From Bdellovibrionales bacterium (GTDB lineage Bacteria > Bdellovibrionota > UBA1018), in the NCBI GenBank assembly GCA_016786465.1, contig JAEUWC010000005.1, positions 1 to 64,000 on the forward strand: DNA of 64,000 nt, read 5' to 3'. The notes beneath the pieces were generated by a model, which searched no databases, was not told the origin of the DNA, and was given only the letters and a program-made list of their open reading frames with translations. The translations under genes were made by a program, and so were the position numbers. Shown in pieces: positions 25,091 to 33,975 of the stretch. The stretch's first letter is position 1. Each line of letters starts with the position of its first letter.

Positions 25091-26157
25091 GATTTTCTTT
25101 GTTTTTTGAAATGCAGATCTCGCAGCCCGATCGAAAGAAAGAGGCCCAGCTTTTTCACGACTGCGTGGCCCAGGCCGTTTTGGCAGATCAAGTCGGCTTT
25201 GACGGGATCTGGGCTGTGGAACACCATGGCCTGTACGAATACGCGCATTCATCCGCGCCGGAAACTTTTCTTGCCTTTGTGGCTGCCAAGACGAAAAAAA
25301 TCAGCATCGGCCATGGGGTCAGCCTTTTGCCCGGGCGATACAACCACCCCATCCGCGTCGCTGAACGCGTTGCAACCTTGGACATCCTTAGCCAAGGTCG
25401 CGTCCTTTGGGGAACCGGAAAATCGGGAACTGCCGTTGAAACAGGTGCATTCGAAATTGCTCCCACAGAACTAGAAAGCCAGTGGCGCGAAGCGCTTCAG
25501 ATGATTCCCAAGATGTGGACCGAAGACATCTTTAGCTGGCAGGGCAAACACTACAATATTCCGCCCACACAGATCGTTCCAAAACCTTTCCAAGATCCGC
25601 ATCCACCGATCTTTGCCGCCTGCAGCCGCCCTGAACTTGCAGTCGGTGCGGGCGAAATGGGACTGGGCGTTCTGAACGTCGCCGTTTACCGCGACATCGA
25701 ACTGGCCAAAAGCATTCAGAATTACCGAGACGCGATTGCGCGCGCAAAACCCGTTAGTACGGTCACAATGAATCGGTACTGCTGTAATCCTTCTTCGCTG
25801 GTTCTGAAGAACGACAGAAAAGCAGCGCAGTACGGGCTTTGGGGTTCCCAGTTTTTTCTTCGCTCGATGATGAACTATTACCTGACTGACAAAAGACCCA
25901 CGGGACCACTTAAAGTTTCGCGCGAAATGCCCACTGACCAGCAAGTCGAAGGTTTTATGAAAACCCGAAACACGCGCGATTCACAGCTTTCGATCGTGAT
26001 TGGCGACCCCGTTTGCGCGCGCGAATCCGTTCAACGGTTCAAAGACGCGGGTGTCGACGAATTGATTCTGGTCATGCAAACGGGCGTTCAACCCCATGAA
26101 CTGATCATGGAATCCATTCGAACAGTGGCCGAAGAGGTCATCCCGCACTTCAAATGA
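25087..26157 (+). CDS. Luciferase-like flavin monooxygenase
   Basis: 356 residues with the bacterial luciferase TIM-barrel pattern: 'FDGIWAVEHHGLYE' with the active-site His pair, 'ISIGHGVSLLPGRYNHPIRVAERVATLDILSQGRVLWGTG', 'WQGKHYNIPP' and a C-terminal 'RFKDAGVDELILVMQ'. These enzymes use reduced FMN and oxygen to oxidise aldehydes, alkyl chains or amines. The ATG overlaps the preceding stop (ATGA), so it is coupled to the dehydrogenase. The substrate is presumably a chain held on the ACP or released from it. Confidence 0.9.
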   Translation: MRFSLFFEMQISQPDRKKEAQLFHDCVAQAVLADQVGFDGIWAVEHHGLYEYAHSSAPETFLAFVAAKTKKISIGHGVSLLPGRYNHPIRVAERVATLDILSQGRVLWGTGKSGTAVETGAFEIAPTELESQWREALQMIPKMWTEDIFSWQGKHYNIPPTQIVPKPFQDPHPPIFAACSRPELAVGAGEMGLGVLNVAVYRDIELAKSIQNYRDAIARAKPVSTVTMNRYCCNPSSLVLKNDRKAAQYGLWGSQFFLRSMMNYYLTDKRPTGPLKVSREMPTDQQVEGFMKTRNTRDSQLSIVIGDPVCARESVQRFKDAGVDELILVMQTGVQPHELIMESIRTVAEEVIPHFK

Positions 26158-27338
26158 AGTTCAAAAAGCCTACCGAAGCGCTGCTCAGGCCTGCTGTTGC
26201 TCCGATCGAACCCACACCCTGGGCCCTGAGAAGGACAGAAGCCCTATTAAAGATTGCGGGACCGATCGGTCGCACCATTTTAGGAAAGCACATTCAAGAC
26301 ATCCAAATTCAGGGAATCGAAAATCTGGCGAAGGGACCCAAACTGGTTCTGATGAACCACAGCAATCCGTTTGATCCGCTGATACTGACTTTTTTTGGGC
26401 GCCAACTGATTCATTTTTTGATCACTGAACCCTACATGACTGACCGACTGGCGTCGCGTTTCACCGCTTACGTGGGTCAGATTCCAAAACGAAAGCTGGA
26501 TCCGGACACCCGTTCGATTCGCGCCATGAAGAAGTGGTGCCAACTGGGGGGTGCAGTGGGCATGTTTCCTGAAGGTCATTTCCCTTGGGATGGAAAGCTG
26601 CTTCCGCTTCAACCTGGACTAGATCAGTTGATCCGCTACCTGGATGTGCCCGTCGTCACGGTGCGCTTGATCAACAGTGATCGTCTTTGGCCCGCTTGGG
26701 CCAAGCACCCTAGAAAATCCAAGTTACGTTTGGAAATCGATGCGCCTAGACGGTTTTCTTCTGACCAGCCCATCATGAAACCGATTGCCGAAAGCCTTAC
26801 TGTTGACCCGGAAAATTGCCAACGCTTTCCCGTCCAAGGGAAGAATCTGGCCGAAGGATTGGCTCACTTCATTCAGTATTGCTTCGACTGCGGGGCCGAT
26901 CAGTCTTTGGATGATCGGGGGGATGAACTGAAGTGTTCCCAGTGCAAGAAATCGTGGACCGTAACGACCGATAATCGGGTCGGAGAAATATCGATCGGCG
27001 ACGCTTGGAAAAAAGTTCGGTCGGCGCTTTCAAAAAAGTGGGGAAAGAATCCAACGCTGGAATCCCGCGCTTCGGTCACCGTCTTTGACGCGACGTCTTT
27101 GCAATGGACCCGAGTCGACGAGGGAATCCTTTACCTTCAGAATCAGGTTTTGAAAGCAGGATCTTGGAAATTGGAATTGAAGGAACTGCAGGCGCATACT
27201 TTGGATTGGGGCGATTTGATTCTGCTTCGAACCGAAAGAAAACGATTTGCAGTTCGGATGCCGACCGAAAGCCGCGCGGTTTGGGGACACGCCCTAGATT
27301 TGCGTGATTCACAAGATTTGCCTGATTCAAGGGGCTGA
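26154..27338 (+). CDS. PlsC-type acyltransferase with C-terminal zinc ribbon
   Basis: 394 residues. The acyltransferase domain (about 35-235) has the catalytic HX4D box 'NHSNPFD', 'YVGQIPKRKLDPDT' and 'GMFPEGHFPWDG'. After it, residues about 240-268 contain two CX2C pairs ('CFDCG' and 'CSQC') spaced like a zinc ribbon, then about 120 residues with no recognised fold. The domain usually transfers an acyl group from CoA or ACP to a lysophospholipid. The extra zinc ribbon is unusual. ATGA overlap with the preceding gene. It could be the offloading step that joins the cluster's acyl product to a lipid; this is inferred. Confidence 0.88.
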   Translation: MKFKKPTEALLRPAVAPIEPTPWALRRTEALLKIAGPIGRTILGKHIQDIQIQGIENLAKGPKLVLMNHSNPFDPLILTFFGRQLIHFLITEPYMTDRLASRFTAYVGQIPKRKLDPDTRSIRAMKKWCQLGGAVGMFPEGHFPWDGKLLPLQPGLDQLIRYLDVPVVTVRLINSDRLWPAWAKHPRKSKLRLEIDAPRRFSSDQPIMKPIAESLTVDPENCQRFPVQGKNLAEGLAHFIQYCFDCGADQSLDDRGDELKCSQCKKSWTVTTDNRVGEISIGDAWKKVRSALSKKWGKNPTLESRASVTVFDATSLQWTRVDEGILYLQNQVLKAGSWKLELKELQAHTLDWGDLILLRTERKRFAVRMPTESRAVWGHALDLRDSQDLPDSRG

Positions 27339-27342
27339 TGCG

Positions 27343-29103
27343 ATGAAATACGAATCCGCGCTAGCCCAGTTCCGCAGCCTGAACCAAAAGTATCCAGACC
27401 GCGTTTTGTACACTTCGATTGCCGAAAACGGAAAAGATGTTTCAACCTTCACGACCCGTCAGGCCTATGACCGCGCAGAACAAATCGCGCACGCTCTGAT
27501 TAACGACTATTCTCTAAAAAGCGGGGACCGCGTTCTTCTGGTCTATCCGCCGGGGCTGGAATTTGTCGAAGCTTTCATCGGATGCCTGATGGCGGGAATC
27601 ATTCCAGTGCCTGTTCCACCGCCGATTCCATTGCGCCCTGATCTGGGTCTTCCGGGTTATGTTTCGACGGTTACGGACTGTCAGGCAAAAGCCCAACTGA
27701 CTTGCCAAAGTTATTCAGTATCGCGAACCTTTGGTCGAATCTTGGGGATCTTAAAGCCCAGTGCCAAGTGGCCCGATCTACCCTGGATTGTGACAGACAA
27801 GATTCAGGTGGTCTCGGGCAAAAGAAGTGTTCCAGAACTGGATCCCGAAAAAAATCAAATCGCCTTTCTTCAGTACACATCGGGATCGACTCGGGCCCCT
27901 CGCGGGGTTTGCATCAGTTTTGGAAATCTTCGCGCACAAACCTATCTTCTTAAAACTGACAATCTGATGAAGTGGGACGGGGGCGTTGGAGTGTTTTGGA
28001 TGCCCCACTACCACGACTTCGCACTGATTGGCGGGATCATTTCAGCGATGTGCGGAAACTATGAAGTCGTCCTGTTTTCAGCGTCTTCTTTTCTAAAGCG
28101 CCCAGGTCTTTGGGGAGAAATCTTGACCCGCTACCGCGCGACTCATACCGGGGCTCCTGACTTTGGCTATCACCTGCTGATCAAGAAGACGACGCCTGAA
28201 GAACGCGCGAAATGGGATCTAAGTTCGATGACCGTGATGATGAATGCAGCCGAACCCATCCGGCAGCGGACGGTCGACGCGCTTTTGCAAGAACTGAAAC
28301 CCGCACGCCTAAACCCCGATGCATTTTGCCCTTCTTACGGACTTGCCGAACACACGATCGCGGTTTCAGTTCACGGAAAGAAGCGCTTCACTTTCAAGCG
28401 CGACACACTAGAAAAGTTAGGACAAAAAGCACATTGGACCCGCCTACCCGCCGGTGACCCAAACGAAGTCACGCTTTTTGGATGCGGAAAACCTTGCGAA
28501 GGGGTTTTGGTCCGAATCGTCGACCCCGAAACGCTGAAGGAACTTCCGGAAGGCCATGTCGGAGAAATCTGGGTCGATTCCGAAAATAAGGCCAAGGGCT
28601 ATTTTGGTCGACCCGATGAATCCGCCGCACGATTCGAAGCCAAGCTAGAAGGTCACACAAACACTTGGCTCAGGACACGGGACTTAGGCGTGATCTGCGA
28701 AGGCGAAATCGTGATTACCGGAAGACTGGACGACCTTCTGACCATTCGGGGACGCAACATCTATCCCCAAGACGCCGAAGGCTGGGTCGCCGACGCTGAC
28801 CCCAGGGTTCGTCCAGGCCGGGTTCTTGCCTTTGGGATTCAAGAGCAGAACCAGGTCTTTATCGTAGTCGAATTGAAAGAAGAAAAACCCAGTGAAGAAG
28901 TCATGTCTGAAGTCGCATCGAACGCGAGAATCGTTCTGCTTCAGGAAATGGGGCTTCCCGAAGCCGTCTTTATCTTTGTCCCGCAAGGGACCATCCCGAA
29001 GACGACTAGCGGAAAACTTCAACGCAACCGATGTCGGGCCGACTGGCTGGCAGGAAAACTATCCCATTTCAAAGTGGATCAGGGTTTAAGACCCCTTGAA
29101 TGA
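27343..29103 (+). CDS. Fatty acyl-AMP ligase (FAAL-type adenylating enzyme)
   Basis: 586 residues from ATG 27343 behind AAGGGG; the frame extends to 27304 but overlaps the acyltransferase. Adenylation motifs: 'LQYTSGSTRAPRGV' (P-loop), 'MPHYHDFALIGG', 'SYGLAEHT', 'WLRTRDLG' and 'ITGRLDDLLTIRGRNIYPQDAEG'. The 'GRNxYPQDxE' ending and the 'YHD' box are those of fatty acyl-AMP ligases, which activate fatty acids with ATP and pass them to a carrier protein instead of CoA. The ACP at 23630 is the likely acceptor. This enzyme would start the pathway. Confidence 0.9.
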   Translation: MKYESALAQFRSLNQKYPDRVLYTSIAENGKDVSTFTTRQAYDRAEQIAHALINDYSLKSGDRVLLVYPPGLEFVEAFIGCLMAGIIPVPVPPPIPLRPDLGLPGYVSTVTDCQAKAQLTCQSYSVSRTFGRILGILKPSAKWPDLPWIVTDKIQVVSGKRSVPELDPEKNQIAFLQYTSGSTRAPRGVCISFGNLRAQTYLLKTDNLMKWDGGVGVFWMPHYHDFALIGGIISAMCGNYEVVLFSASSFLKRPGLWGEILTRYRATHTGAPDFGYHLLIKKTTPEERAKWDLSSMTVMMNAAEPIRQRTVDALLQELKPARLNPDAFCPSYGLAEHTIAVSVHGKKRFTFKRDTLEKLGQKAHWTRLPAGDPNEVTLFGCGKPCEGVLVRIVDPETLKELPEGHVGEIWVDSENKAKGYFGRPDESAARFEAKLEGHTNTWLRTRDLGVICEGEIVITGRLDDLLTIRGRNIYPQDAEGWVADADPRVRPGRVLAFGIQEQNQVFIVVELKEEKPSEEVMSEVASNARIVLLQEMGLPEAVFIFVPQGTIPKTTSGKLQRNRCRADWLAGKLSHFKVDQGLRPLE

Positions 29104-29112
29104 AAGGCGAAG

Positions 29113-30156
29113 ATGGAACACGCAGATTTTATCAGCTTAAGAAAAAAGGTTTTGGAACTGGACCCTGGCCTTCCCTTTCAGAAAAAATACCCTGGGCACA
29201 TTGTTTTTGGTCTGGGGTGGATGTGTTTTGTCGCTGCGGTTATCACGGTCAACCTGACTTATGACCTTTCGCTGGGGCTTAAACTTTTGTCATCGCTTGC
29301 GCTGGGAATCGCTTTTTCGTCTTTAGCCTTCTTCAATCACGAACTGCTTCACGGAACGATGATCAAGTCCACATTCTGGATGCACGTCCTGGCCTATCCA
29401 GGTTTTTTCATCTTGGCCCTTTCGCCAGAACTTTGGAGAACCTGGCACAACCAACTTCACCACTTTAACACCAATCAACTGGGTGGAATGGATCCCGATC
29501 TTGCGGGTGACTGGCAAAGATTGAAGGATCTGGGAATTCGAAAAAGAACGGTCGACATTCTACCGGGCGGAAACAATTTTCTTGCAGCGATTTTTATGGT
29601 GATCGCCTTCAACCTTCAGTGCTTAAACGTAACTTGGGTTCGATCCAAAGAAAGACCCAAGATTTACGCCAGCATGAACCGGACTTTGGTCAATATTGAA
29701 AGCCTTGCTTACTACGCAATTTGGATCGCACTGGCAGTCATCCTTCCCTTTGAACAGTTTCTGTACTTATTCTTGATTCCGCTATTTTTTACAAACAGCG
29801 TGATCATCAATTTCGTCGGTGTTCCCCACAATATGCGCCCCCTATCTAAGGAAAATCGGCCGCTACTGACCACAATCAGTCTGAAGGTGCCCCGAATCGT
29901 CAATTGGCTTGCCATGAACTTTTGTTACCACTGCGAACACCACATATTCCCCGAAGCCAATCACAAGTTTCTTCCGCGAGTTCACACGGTCTTAGTGAAG
30001 GAATATTCGGATCAATACTATTTCGTACCGTACTTTAAGGCGCTTGCGGCCCTTTACACTTCCCCACGTGCCTATTTTGATGAAGATCACCTTTTCAATC
30101 CGCACACTGGCGAAAAGACAAACATGCACCAGATGGCTCGAGAAAGATTCCGATGA
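29113..30156 (+). CDS. Membrane-bound fatty acid desaturase
   Basis: 347 residues with about four to six membrane helices and the three histidine boxes of the di-iron desaturase/hydroxylase superfamily: 'NHELLHGTM' (about residue 76), 'WHNQLHHFNTN' (about 113) and 'HCEHHIFPEANH' (about 275). It uses oxygen to insert a double or triple bond, or a hydroxyl, into an acyl chain. AAAGGCGAAG precedes the ATG. With a FAAL and an ACP in the same cluster the set resembles the JamA/JamB/JamC trio that makes terminal alkynes, a comparison of gene content only. Confidence 0.92.
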   Translation: MEHADFISLRKKVLELDPGLPFQKKYPGHIVFGLGWMCFVAAVITVNLTYDLSLGLKLLSSLALGIAFSSLAFFNHELLHGTMIKSTFWMHVLAYPGFFILALSPELWRTWHNQLHHFNTNQLGGMDPDLAGDWQRLKDLGIRKRTVDILPGGNNFLAAIFMVIAFNLQCLNVTWVRSKERPKIYASMNRTLVNIESLAYYAIWIALAVILPFEQFLYLFLIPLFFTNSVIINFVGVPHNMRPLSKENRPLLTTISLKVPRIVNWLAMNFCYHCEHHIFPEANHKFLPRVHTVLVKEYSDQYYFVPYFKALAALYTSPRAYFDEDHLFNPHTGEKTNMHQMARERFR

Positions 30157-31367
30157 AATCCATCACCCAAGCGAAATTCAGCACCTACGAAAAGCGGGCG
30201 ATTTCGATCTTAGTCTTGCTTCAGTTCACGCTGGTTCTTGACTTTATGGTCATGGCACCGCTGGGGGCCGTATTGATGCCTACCTTCGGGATCGCACCGC
30301 AGCAGTTTAGCCTTTTAGTGGCGTCGTACGCTCTGTCCGCATGCTTTTCTGGGTTTTTTTCTTCGGGTTTTGCCGACAGTTTTGAACGAAAAAAGTACCT
30401 GACTTGGATCTACTTGGGTTTCTTGGCGGGAACTTTTTCTTGTGCTGTGGCGAATTCGTACGAAACGCTCTTGGCCGCGCGAATGATCACCGGTCTTTTT
30501 GGTGGGATCATCGCTTCGCTGATTCAAACCTTGATCACCGACATTTTCCCGGAAGGTAAGCGCGGTCAGGTCATTGGCTTCACGCAAATTTCGTTTGGTT
30601 TCTGTCAGGCCTTTGCACTTCCGATTGCTTTGTACTTTTCAAACCGCTGGTCGTGGCATGCTCCCTTCTTAATGGTTGTTGCACTTGGAATTCTTTTGCT
30701 GGGATACATTCTGGTCGAACTTCGCCCGATCCGGGATCACCTGGCGCTTCAAAAGCACGAGGGGCACTGGACGACGCTGGGTCGACTTCTTCGAACAGAA
30801 AGCAACCGATGGGGATTCTTGGGCACATTGATCATGACCTTGGGAGGCTATCTTCTGATGCCATTTACCAGCGCGTACAATGTGAACAATCTGGGCATGG
30901 ACATCCAGATGCTTCCCTATTTTTACCTTTGCTGTGGGGTTTCAGTCATTCTCATGGCCCCTAGTCTGGGCAAGATCGCAGACCGTGTAGGAAATTTTAG
31001 GGTTTACGTTTTTGGTGTTTTCATCGCAGCCGGTATGGCGCTTTTCTATACACAGTTGACTCAAGCGAATTTCGCACTGATGACCGCGACCAATATTTTG
31101 GTCTTTCTGGGATTTTTTTCGATCATCATTCCTTTTCAATCGATGGTCACACGACTTCCGTCACCTGGACAACGCGCGGGATTCATGTCCATCACCGCGT
31201 CTCTTCAGCAGTTGGGCGGAGGAATTTCGGTCTTGATCGCGGGTTCAATCATCACCAAGGATGCCGCGGGCAAGCTGCAGAACTTCCCAAGGATTGGTTA
31301 TGCGCTGGCGGCGATCTTGGCAGCTTCGTTCTTTGTGACCCGAAAAATCAACTCGCGCCTGCGATAA
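30153..31367 (+). CDS. MFS transporter (probable product exporter)
   Basis: 404 residues with 12 predicted helices. The loop 2-3 motif is 'GFADSFERKKYL', close to the GxLaDrxGrr/k consensus of the major facilitator superfamily; 'RMITGLFGGIIASLIQTLITD' and 'FFSIIIPFQSMVTRL' are further family-like stretches. The start overlaps the desaturase stop as ATGA, which places it last in the cluster and makes export of the product, or immunity to it, a reasonable guess. Confidence 0.9.
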   Translation: MKSITQAKFSTYEKRAISILVLLQFTLVLDFMVMAPLGAVLMPTFGIAPQQFSLLVASYALSACFSGFFSSGFADSFERKKYLTWIYLGFLAGTFSCAVANSYETLLAARMITGLFGGIIASLIQTLITDIFPEGKRGQVIGFTQISFGFCQAFALPIALYFSNRWSWHAPFLMVVALGILLLGYILVELRPIRDHLALQKHEGHWTTLGRLLRTESNRWGFLGTLIMTLGGYLLMPFTSAYNVNNLGMDIQMLPYFYLCCGVSVILMAPSLGKIADRVGNFRVYVFGVFIAAGMALFYTQLTQANFALMTATNILVFLGFFSIIIPFQSMVTRLPSPGQRAGFMSITASLQQLGGGISVLIAGSIITKDAAGKLQNFPRIGYALAAILAASFFVTRKINSRLR

Positions 31368-31378
31368 GCCAAGGCCAA

Positions 31379-32494
31379 TTAATACGTGTCTGCTTCAGGT
31401 AGGTCTTTTAGGACCCGTGCGCGAATTGCCGGTACAATGACCGGGAAGTCTTCCGCTGTAATTTCTTTCGATCGGGTTCTAGGCGTGAATCCGATTCCGC
31501 GCTTTAGCTTGCGAAGGTAACGCTTATCGGGAACTTGGCGAATGTAACCCACTTGCATCGAAACGCCTGGCACTTCTGAATCCATCTTTTGCTGGGTTCC
31601 GCAAATTTTCTGAATCGTGTCATTTGTTGGAACGGCAGGAGTAATGATCCCCGTATATCCAAAGTTTTTCTTACGAACGTTCTTATGATCCAGTTTATAG
31701 GGGCTGCTGTCCCACCAAGTGCCCTTCAATGACTGGTAGACTTCGCGGGACTGAGCCAGTGAAACTACCTTCAAGTCTTTCAGCTTCTGGTCCAAAAGTT
31801 CAGTCATCGCTTCGTTAAACGGTTTCGAAGAACGGATCGCTTCGATGCCCAACTTTGCGCCGATTAGATTCGAATAAACGTCTTCGAGCGAAAATGACGA
31901 ATTTCTTTCGTTGATCGCCCAATCCGTCAACGCGCCAATCTTCGGGCCCGAAACGGTCTGTGGAAACTGTGTTCCAATTTCATGAAGAACACCGGCATCA
32001 AACGCCAAGGTGACTGCGGCATCACCCAGTATCGCTGGGGTCAAGGCAGCAACTTCTTGCGAAGTAAGTTTTGGAAGCTCAAGAGTATAAGACTTCAGAT
32101 CGGTTTCTAAGCGAATCGGAACCGATGCCCCTGTTCCCACCTGATCTTGAAGGGTCAAATAAATCTGTGCTGCCCAGTCCGCATTGTCGCGAAGGTGTGC
32201 GACATCGACAAAACCGCCGTTGCAGGTGAAGACCATTCCAAATTTTTCTTTCGGTGCGGTCTTGTCCTTCTTATTTTTCTTTTTGTTCAGAGCACCGAAA
32301 TCATGGGGTCCCAATTTGGCCGGATCGACAAAACCTGAGAAACCCATTCGTTCGGCCAGTCCACCTGTCAGAAAACCGCAACAAGGGCGACTGTATTTGC
32401 GGATCTGAAGACTTCGGTCAATTCCGTCCGTGTTTGCGAAAGCAATCGGTGCAAAAAGAATCAGTGGCGCGATCCGGTACAAAGGTTTCAGCAT
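31379..32494 (-). CDS. DUF4056-family exported protein
   Basis: 371 residues from ATG 32494, where a signal peptide begins (ends 'PIAFANT'); the frame opens at a TTG at 32521. The body carries 'RPCCGFL', 'GGFVDVAHLRDNADWAAQI', 'GVLHEIGTQF' and 'NSSFSLEDVYSNLIGAKLGIEAI', which match the DUF4056 family from memory. The conserved His/Glu/Asp residues hint at a metal site. No function is established. Periplasmic or outer-membrane associated. Confidence 0.85.
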   Translation of the reverse strand: MLKPLYRIAPLILFAPIAFANTDGIDRSLQIRKYSRPCCGFLTGGLAERMGFSGFVDPAKLGPHDFGALNKKKNKKDKTAPKEKFGMVFTCNGGFVDVAHLRDNADWAAQIYLTLQDQVGTGASVPIRLETDLKSYTLELPKLTSQEVAALTPAILGDAAVTLAFDAGVLHEIGTQFPQTVSGPKIGALTDWAINERNSSFSLEDVYSNLIGAKLGIEAIRSSKPFNEAMTELLDQKLKDLKVVSLAQSREVYQSLKGTWWDSSPYKLDHKNVRKKNFGYTGIITPAVPTNDTIQKICGTQQKMDSEVPGVSMQVGYIRQVPDKRYLRKLKRGIGFTPRTRSKEITAEDFPVIVPAIRARVLKDLPEADTY

Positions 32495-32530
32495 AAGTAC
32501 GCATGCTGATATAATAGTCAATCAAATCAG

Positions 32531-33514
32531 TCAATTAATATTTAGCCCCAGGGACTTCCGCCAGGTTTCCATTTCTTTACCAGCAGCTGGGGGCCGAAGC
32601 CGGGCGGCCTTCTTCTTTCCGTCGGCTCTCCAGATTGGAAAGTAGGCCTCGAACTGTTCCGGCGGCCAGGATCTTTCGAATTCAAAATACATTGAAGTCT
32701 CGGTGACTTTCTTTGGCACCCATTTGCGCGGCATGAAGGTGTAGATTCCGTTGGGGATTTCTTTCAGGTCGACGGTGATGCTGAACTTCTCGGGGGCCGC
32801 ATCCCCCCAGCTGCGTAGCGGCTTCAGATAATAGTTCAGCTCGTTGTACGCCGGGACCAATCCCATCTTCTCGTAGACTTCCTTCTTCGCAAACCATTCG
32901 CGATTCTCGCCGTATTCGTCGTTCGCAAAGTCCGGATTCACAAAGCCCGACATCTGGTCGGCCTGGATTTCAATCCGGTGTTTGACCTTCTTTCCGGGAG
33001 CCATGTGAAAAACATAGCCCTGCTTTTCATAAGTGCGCATGGGTGGATTCTCGAGCGCTACTTTTTCGGGCAAAGCCGCATATGCAGGGGTCATTATTTT
33101 CTTACCGTCGATCAGAATCTTCACGTTGAAAACCGCAGGGGCTCTGACGTATTTGTCGGCCAATTCGGTTATGAACTGAGGGATAACCACCGCGACTTGA
33201 ATCGGTTTTTCCAGGGAAAGGACTTCGATTTCGTAGCGGCTACTGACTCTCCAATCCGAACGATAAAAAGCCCCGCTGGTTCTGCCGCTTTTGCAGGGGA
33301 TCGCCTTTCCTGGAACGCCCGAATCCTTGCCGCGAATTTCAATCGCCTGGCAGGGTCCATTCTGAAGCCAATGAAAATTCAGATCGACCGAACGGATCCT
33401 TGCCGCTTTTGGATCAGGTAGAGCGAGAATAGCGCCTCCGCTCATGAATGAATTGCCCTGCGCGAAGCTAGACGAAGGAAGAATTCCAAAAGCTAAAAAG
33501 ATGGAAAGAATCAT
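32531..33514 (-). CDS. Secreted protein of unknown function
   Basis: 327 residues with a signal peptide ending 'SSSFAQG' (about residue 19). The body appears beta-rich, with two Cys residues ('GPCQAIEI', 'IPCKSG'), and has no recognised domain. Four bases separate its start from the stop of the DUF1801 gene upstream, so the two may share a transcript. The 36-base gap to the DUF4056 gene allows the same for that gene. Confidence 0.75.
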   Translation of the reverse strand: MILSIFLAFGILPSSSFAQGNSFMSGGAILALPDPKAARIRSVDLNFHWLQNGPCQAIEIRGKDSGVPGKAIPCKSGRTSGAFYRSDWRVSSRYEIEVLSLEKPIQVAVVIPQFITELADKYVRAPAVFNVKILIDGKKIMTPAYAALPEKVALENPPMRTYEKQGYVFHMAPGKKVKHRIEIQADQMSGFVNPDFANDEYGENREWFAKKEVYEKMGLVPAYNELNYYLKPLRSWGDAAPEKFSITVDLKEIPNGIYTFMPRKWVPKKVTETSMYFEFERSWPPEQFEAYFPIWRADGKKKAARLRPPAAGKEMETWRKSLGLNIN

Positions 33515-33517
33515 AGA

Positions 33518-33880
33518 TCACCCCTGTCGTTCATTTTTTGCGGCTTCACGAATGAAGCGCGAGAAAACTTTCACGTCGATATCCGACGCCCCGTAAACTT
33601 TCAGATGCCGCACATAGCGAGCCTTCCCGTGCAGAAGTTTTTTGGGGTCCTTCAAGTAGGAACCATTGAAGAATCCAAACTGAAGATGGTCCCGATCCGC
33701 GTACAGATAGATCACCGGGTATTCCTTCCCCACCCAGCAGCCATTGCCCCACTTCACGGTTTCAACAAGCCGTGGGGACACTTTTTTCACCAAGCGGCGC
33801 AAGGCCGAAATCAGTTTTCGATGGGTAGCGGATTGATCTTTGGCCCATAAGTCGAAGGTCGGGTAGGCTTTCATTTTCAT
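33518..33880 (-). CDS. DUF1801 (YdhG/CyaY-like fold) protein
   Basis: 120 residues with the DUF1801 layout: 'LISALRRLVKKVSPRLVETVKWGNGCW', 'YPVIYLYADRDHLQFGFFNGSYL', and 'KARYVRHLKVYGASDIDVKVFSRFIREA'. These small cytoplasmic proteins often occur alone and no biochemical role is firmly assigned. It starts a short minus-strand run with the secreted protein at 32531. Confidence 0.88.
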   Translation of the reverse strand: MKMKAYPTFDLWAKDQSATHRKLISALRRLVKKVSPRLVETVKWGNGCWVGKEYPVIYLYADRDHLQFGFFNGSYLKDPKKLLHGKARYVRHLKVYGASDIDVKVFSRFIREAAKNERQG

Positions 33881-33975
33881 TTTAAAAAATCCTATAAAAT
33901 CAATAACTAGGGCGCAAGACCGGGATTGGAATTAAAAATTGACACATTTAGTCGGGTATTATAAAAACCGGCACG

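Noticed and set aside
25087-26157. A bioluminescence (lux) gene
   Set aside because: Only one luciferase-family subunit is present, with no LuxB, reductase or transferase genes; the family is mostly non-luminous monooxygenases.
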